A DNA stretch of 62,453 nt from Chloroflexi bacterium OHK40. GTDB taxonomy: Bacteria > Chloroflexota > Chloroflexia > Chloroflexales > Chloroflexaceae. A program made the translations under genes and the position numbers. The notes beneath the pieces were generated by a model, which ran no database searches, was not told where the DNA came from, and worked only from the letters and a program-made list of their open reading frames with translations. Below, piece after piece: positions 61,201-62,453 of this stretch (its first letter is position 1; every line of letters begins with the position of its first letter). Where the stretch lies: contig SFCB01000102.1 in the NCBI GenBank assembly GCA_004367505.1, positions 1-62,453 of the forward strand. The letters run 5' to 3'.

Positions 61201-62369
61201 CTGACCGCGAATGCTCCCGGATCTATATCAAGGTGGCTCAGATCGATTACATGCGCGCCAAGACCGCGCTCATGCTCTACGAGGCCCTCCACAATCTCAA
61301 TACCGCAGAAGGCCTTGAGCGCTCGCTGGAACTGGCCGGCGCCTACAGCAGCGTCGGCCTGATCTGCGCCTTCATCCCCATCCACGGGCTTGCCGCCCCG
61401 TACATCGGGCGGGCCCGGGCCACGGTCGAGGCCCTTGGCCGCCCCACCGATACCGCCGAGATCTATGAACTCGTCTCGGTCTATCTTTCGGGCATTGGCC
61501 GCCTGAACGAATCGGCGGCGCTACTGGAGCGCATTCTGCCGCTCTTTGAGCAGATCGGCCACCGGCGGCTCTGGGACGAGAGCAGCATCCTGCTGGGGAT
61601 GACCCTCCTGCCCCTCGGCGAGGTCGAACGCGCCGAGCGGATCTATCGCGCGCTCAGCGAGCGGAGCAAGCACTACGGGAATGAGAATGTGCGCTGCTCC
61701 TCAACCCTGGGGCTGGCCGAGATCGCGCTGCTGCAGGGCCAGGCTGCCGAGGCGATCGCCGCCCTGGAGCCGATAGAGGAACTGGCCCGGCGCATCGGCA
61801 TGGGGGAGCAGATCTGGCGCGCTGGTGTGCTCGCCCAGGCACTGCTCTATGCTGGCCAGGCCGAAGCTGCCGACAGCGTAGTTGCTACGGGCGCCACACT
61901 CACCGCCAGGGCCGCCCCGGTGAACTACTATGCGCTGCCCGGCTACGCAGGCCTCGCCGAGGTGAGCCTCAGACGCTGGGCGCAGGCCCACGGTACGCCC
62001 GAGGCTCCGGCGCGGCGGCGCGCAGCCGAGCAGGCCGTGCGCGCCCTGGGGCGCTTCGCGCATACCTTCCCCCTTGGCAAGGCCCGCCTGCTCCTCTGCC
62101 AGGGCCAGGCCCGCTGGCTCGCCGGACGCCCGGTCGAGGCCATGGTGCTCTGGCAGGAGGCCCTTACTGTGGCGGCGCGCACCCGCCTGCCCTACGAGGA
62201 GGGGCTCGCCCACCTGGCGATCGGCAGTCGGCTCCCCGCCGATCACCCTGGCCGCGCCCAGCACCTCGCCCGGGCCGACGAGCACTTCGCGCGCCTCGGC
62301 GCCTACTACGCCGCCGCTGAGGTCGATCGGGCGCTGGCCGCCGGGGGGCCTGGTGGGTCACTACGGTGA
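58281..62369 (+). CDS. sAC-like protein: two cyclase domains + AAA-type ATPase + TPR
   Basis: The 1362-residue protein has two class III nucleotide cyclase domains (about 25-200 and 255-440), an AAA-type/STAND ATPase with GEPGIGKSR (471-479) and LLVIEDAHWLD (near 595), and a long helical TPR-like region from about 860. This is the layout of animal soluble adenylyl cyclase. C1 has both metal aspartates (DISGFT near 33, GDAI near 85) but lacks the transition-state Asn/Arg pair (it reads GTTLERLA). C2 has NLAAR (near 377) but a changed first metal position (LRFGGID, near 265). The active site is therefore probably shared, one full site per pair. Start set at the ATG 58281; upstream extension to 58080 is not domain-like. 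ATP or GTP preference is not clear. Confidence 0.88.
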   Translation: MEHPATYIPIDRRHALASGVPIPDRGHGAALFADISGFTPLTEALARALGPRRGAEELTAQLNRLFDALIAPVDTYGGTVVGFSGDAITCWFAGEATSAGRRAVAAALAMQDAMRSFAGLPLPGGTTVTLAMKTAVATGAARRFVVGDPELHVIDVLAGTTLERLAATEHVARSGEVLICAVTAAALHDDLLPAERRVDDHGNPVLVVRALRSYVAPIPWPELPPGVLSETLTRPWLLPGLSERLRGGGGAFLAELRPVVVLFLRFGGIDYDGDDSAGERLDAFIRWVQHVLARYEGSLVQLTMGDKGSYMVAAFGALVAHPDDAARAVSAALELRALPDRLAWVGPVQIGLSRGMVRCGPYGGVTRRTYGVLGDEVNLAARLMQLAAPGQVLASEHVQLAARELYEWESLPAVRVKGKSTPIAIFEPLAPRPHIRQARGELVGREPERATLAELLRQLTHGRSSQALIEGEPGIGKSRLLAELLSDARAAGVNILASGADPVEQSTPYHAWRAIFATACGSATAEGGGWRETLLTQIATDPELARVAPLLNVVLPLDLPDTELTAQMSGQVRADNTRAALIRLLRHCAGGAPLLLVIEDAHWLDSSSWALLDQVRTEHAPLLLAVTTRPFATPPPEYRRLASSPGCHHLHLGQLNPQQVERLVCQTLGVARVPPEVVELIHARAEGQPFFIEELAHALRDTGVIRVIDGICQVAPRVNLESVSFPDTIQGTISSRIDRLSGERQLVLKVASVIGRVFAATTLADVHPVPDERRHIPLYLDDLGRLEITARVASDPELAYIFRHVITQEVVYNQMLFAQRGDLHRRVAEWYEGAYHEDIESHFGLLAHHWEKAERPDRAAYYLERAGEQAMRGGAYQEAIRLYTRLINLEPEPHGEAEQIRRAAIERQLGEASMGLGLFDEGRRYFCVALARLGRPLPERSAGVALGILQAMVVQVLHRAWPARFISQSRRPAADRECSRIYIKVAQIDYMRAKTALMLYEALHNLNTAEGLERSLELAGAYSSVGLICAFIPIHGLAAPYIGRARATVEALGRPTDTAEIYELVSVYLSGIGRLNESAALLERILPLFEQIGHRRLWDESSILLGMTLLPLGEVERAERIYRALSERSKHYGNENVRCSSTLGLAEIALLQGQAAEAIAALEPIEELARRIGMGEQIWRAGVLAQALLYAGQAEAADSVVATGATLTARAAPVNYYALPGYAGLAEVSLRRWAQAHGTPEAPARRRAAEQAVRALGRFAHTFPLGKARLLLCQGQARWLAGRPVEAMVLWQEALTVAARTRLPYEEGLAHLAIGSRLPADHPGRAQHLARADEHFARLGAYYAAAEVDRALAAGGPGGSLR

Positions 62370-62389
62370 TGTCACCGCGCCGCGATCCC

Positions 62390-62453
62390 ACCGCCCCCGC
62401 CCCACCGGGCATCGTCGCACCCCGGAAACCGGTTGGTACCGCCCCCGCCCCAC
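62390..62453. repeat. 16-bp direct repeat at the right edge
   Basis: ACCGCCCCCGCCCCAC occurs at 62390-62405 and again at 62438-62453, just after the cyclase gene and at the window end. Between them is no gene. It may be the start of a GC-rich repeat that continues beyond the window. Confidence 0.7.

Noticed and set aside
62164-62412. 82-codon minus-strand frame at the right end
   Set aside because: Antisense to the end of the cyclase gene with Arg-rich composition typical of shadow frames.

Overview
The window is a GC-rich bacterial chromosome segment. It most likely comes from the phylum Chloroflexota, class Chloroflexia (a Roseiflexus/Kouleothrix/Chloroflexus-type genome). This is inferred from the 'Chlor_Arch_YYY' (DUF2298) giant membrane proteins, whose known range is mainly Chloroflexi and some archaea, and from the general gene content. 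I cannot name the species. I see no rRNA or tRNA gene, transposase, prophage or CRISPR array; most of the window is core and housekeeping DNA with some lineage-specific genes.

Layout. Positions 1-140 hold a 60-bp tandem repeat and a strong hairpin. 140-11178 (minus) is a small CBM48 protein, an 869-aa single-copy YYY membrane protein and a 2660-aa protein made of a GT-C glycosyltransferase-like part, two YYY domains and TPRs. 11394-12751 (plus) is a cysteine-rich SufR-like regulator followed by Mn-type superoxide dismutase. 12957-18817 (minus) is an oligopeptide ABC importer with both ATPases fused; a DUF427 gene follows. 19738-24951 (plus) holds recA-recX, a metallo-beta-lactamase-fold protein, pyrG and a zinc-ribbon protein. 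25227-33643 (minus) holds a SigA-type sigma factor, psuG, a DUF58 protein, an acyl-CoA carboxylase beta subunit, a PLP dehydratase, a decayed Uma2 relic and uvrC. 33774-36785 (plus) holds a phosphoesterase, purB and an HU protein. 36856-43941 (minus) holds an M20 dipeptidase, a surface-anchored pullulanase, a REP-like palindrome cluster and a PPOX-like flavoprotein. 44355-55338 (mostly plus) holds a heterodimeric ABC exporter behind an attenuator-like leader, a lipoprotein, a DnaQ-DinG exonuclease-helicase, a DUF1997 protein and a DUF190 plus four-CBS sensor; a 90-aa helical protein and an FHA protein run opposite. 55523-62369 holds an epimerase, a RfaE2-type nucleotidyltransferase, two small unknown genes and a sAC-like double cyclase-ATPase-TPR protein.

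How genes work together. DNA repair is well represented (recA, recX, uvrC, dinG). The glycan side includes the YYY/GT-C membrane proteins, the CBM48 protein, the pullulanase, the epimerase and the RfaE2-like enzyme. Sensing and signalling include the Fe-S-type regulator beside sodA, the FHA protein, the DUF190-CBS protein and the cyclase.

Regulation. An extended -10 element, TGCTATAnT or close variants, recurs before many genes on both strands and often fixes the start codon. The most interesting unexplained signals are a 27-bp perfect dyad over one of two recA promoters, a leader-ORF/antiterminator/terminator arrangement before the ABC exporter, the three-copy YYY locus, and the asymmetric sAC-like cyclase.
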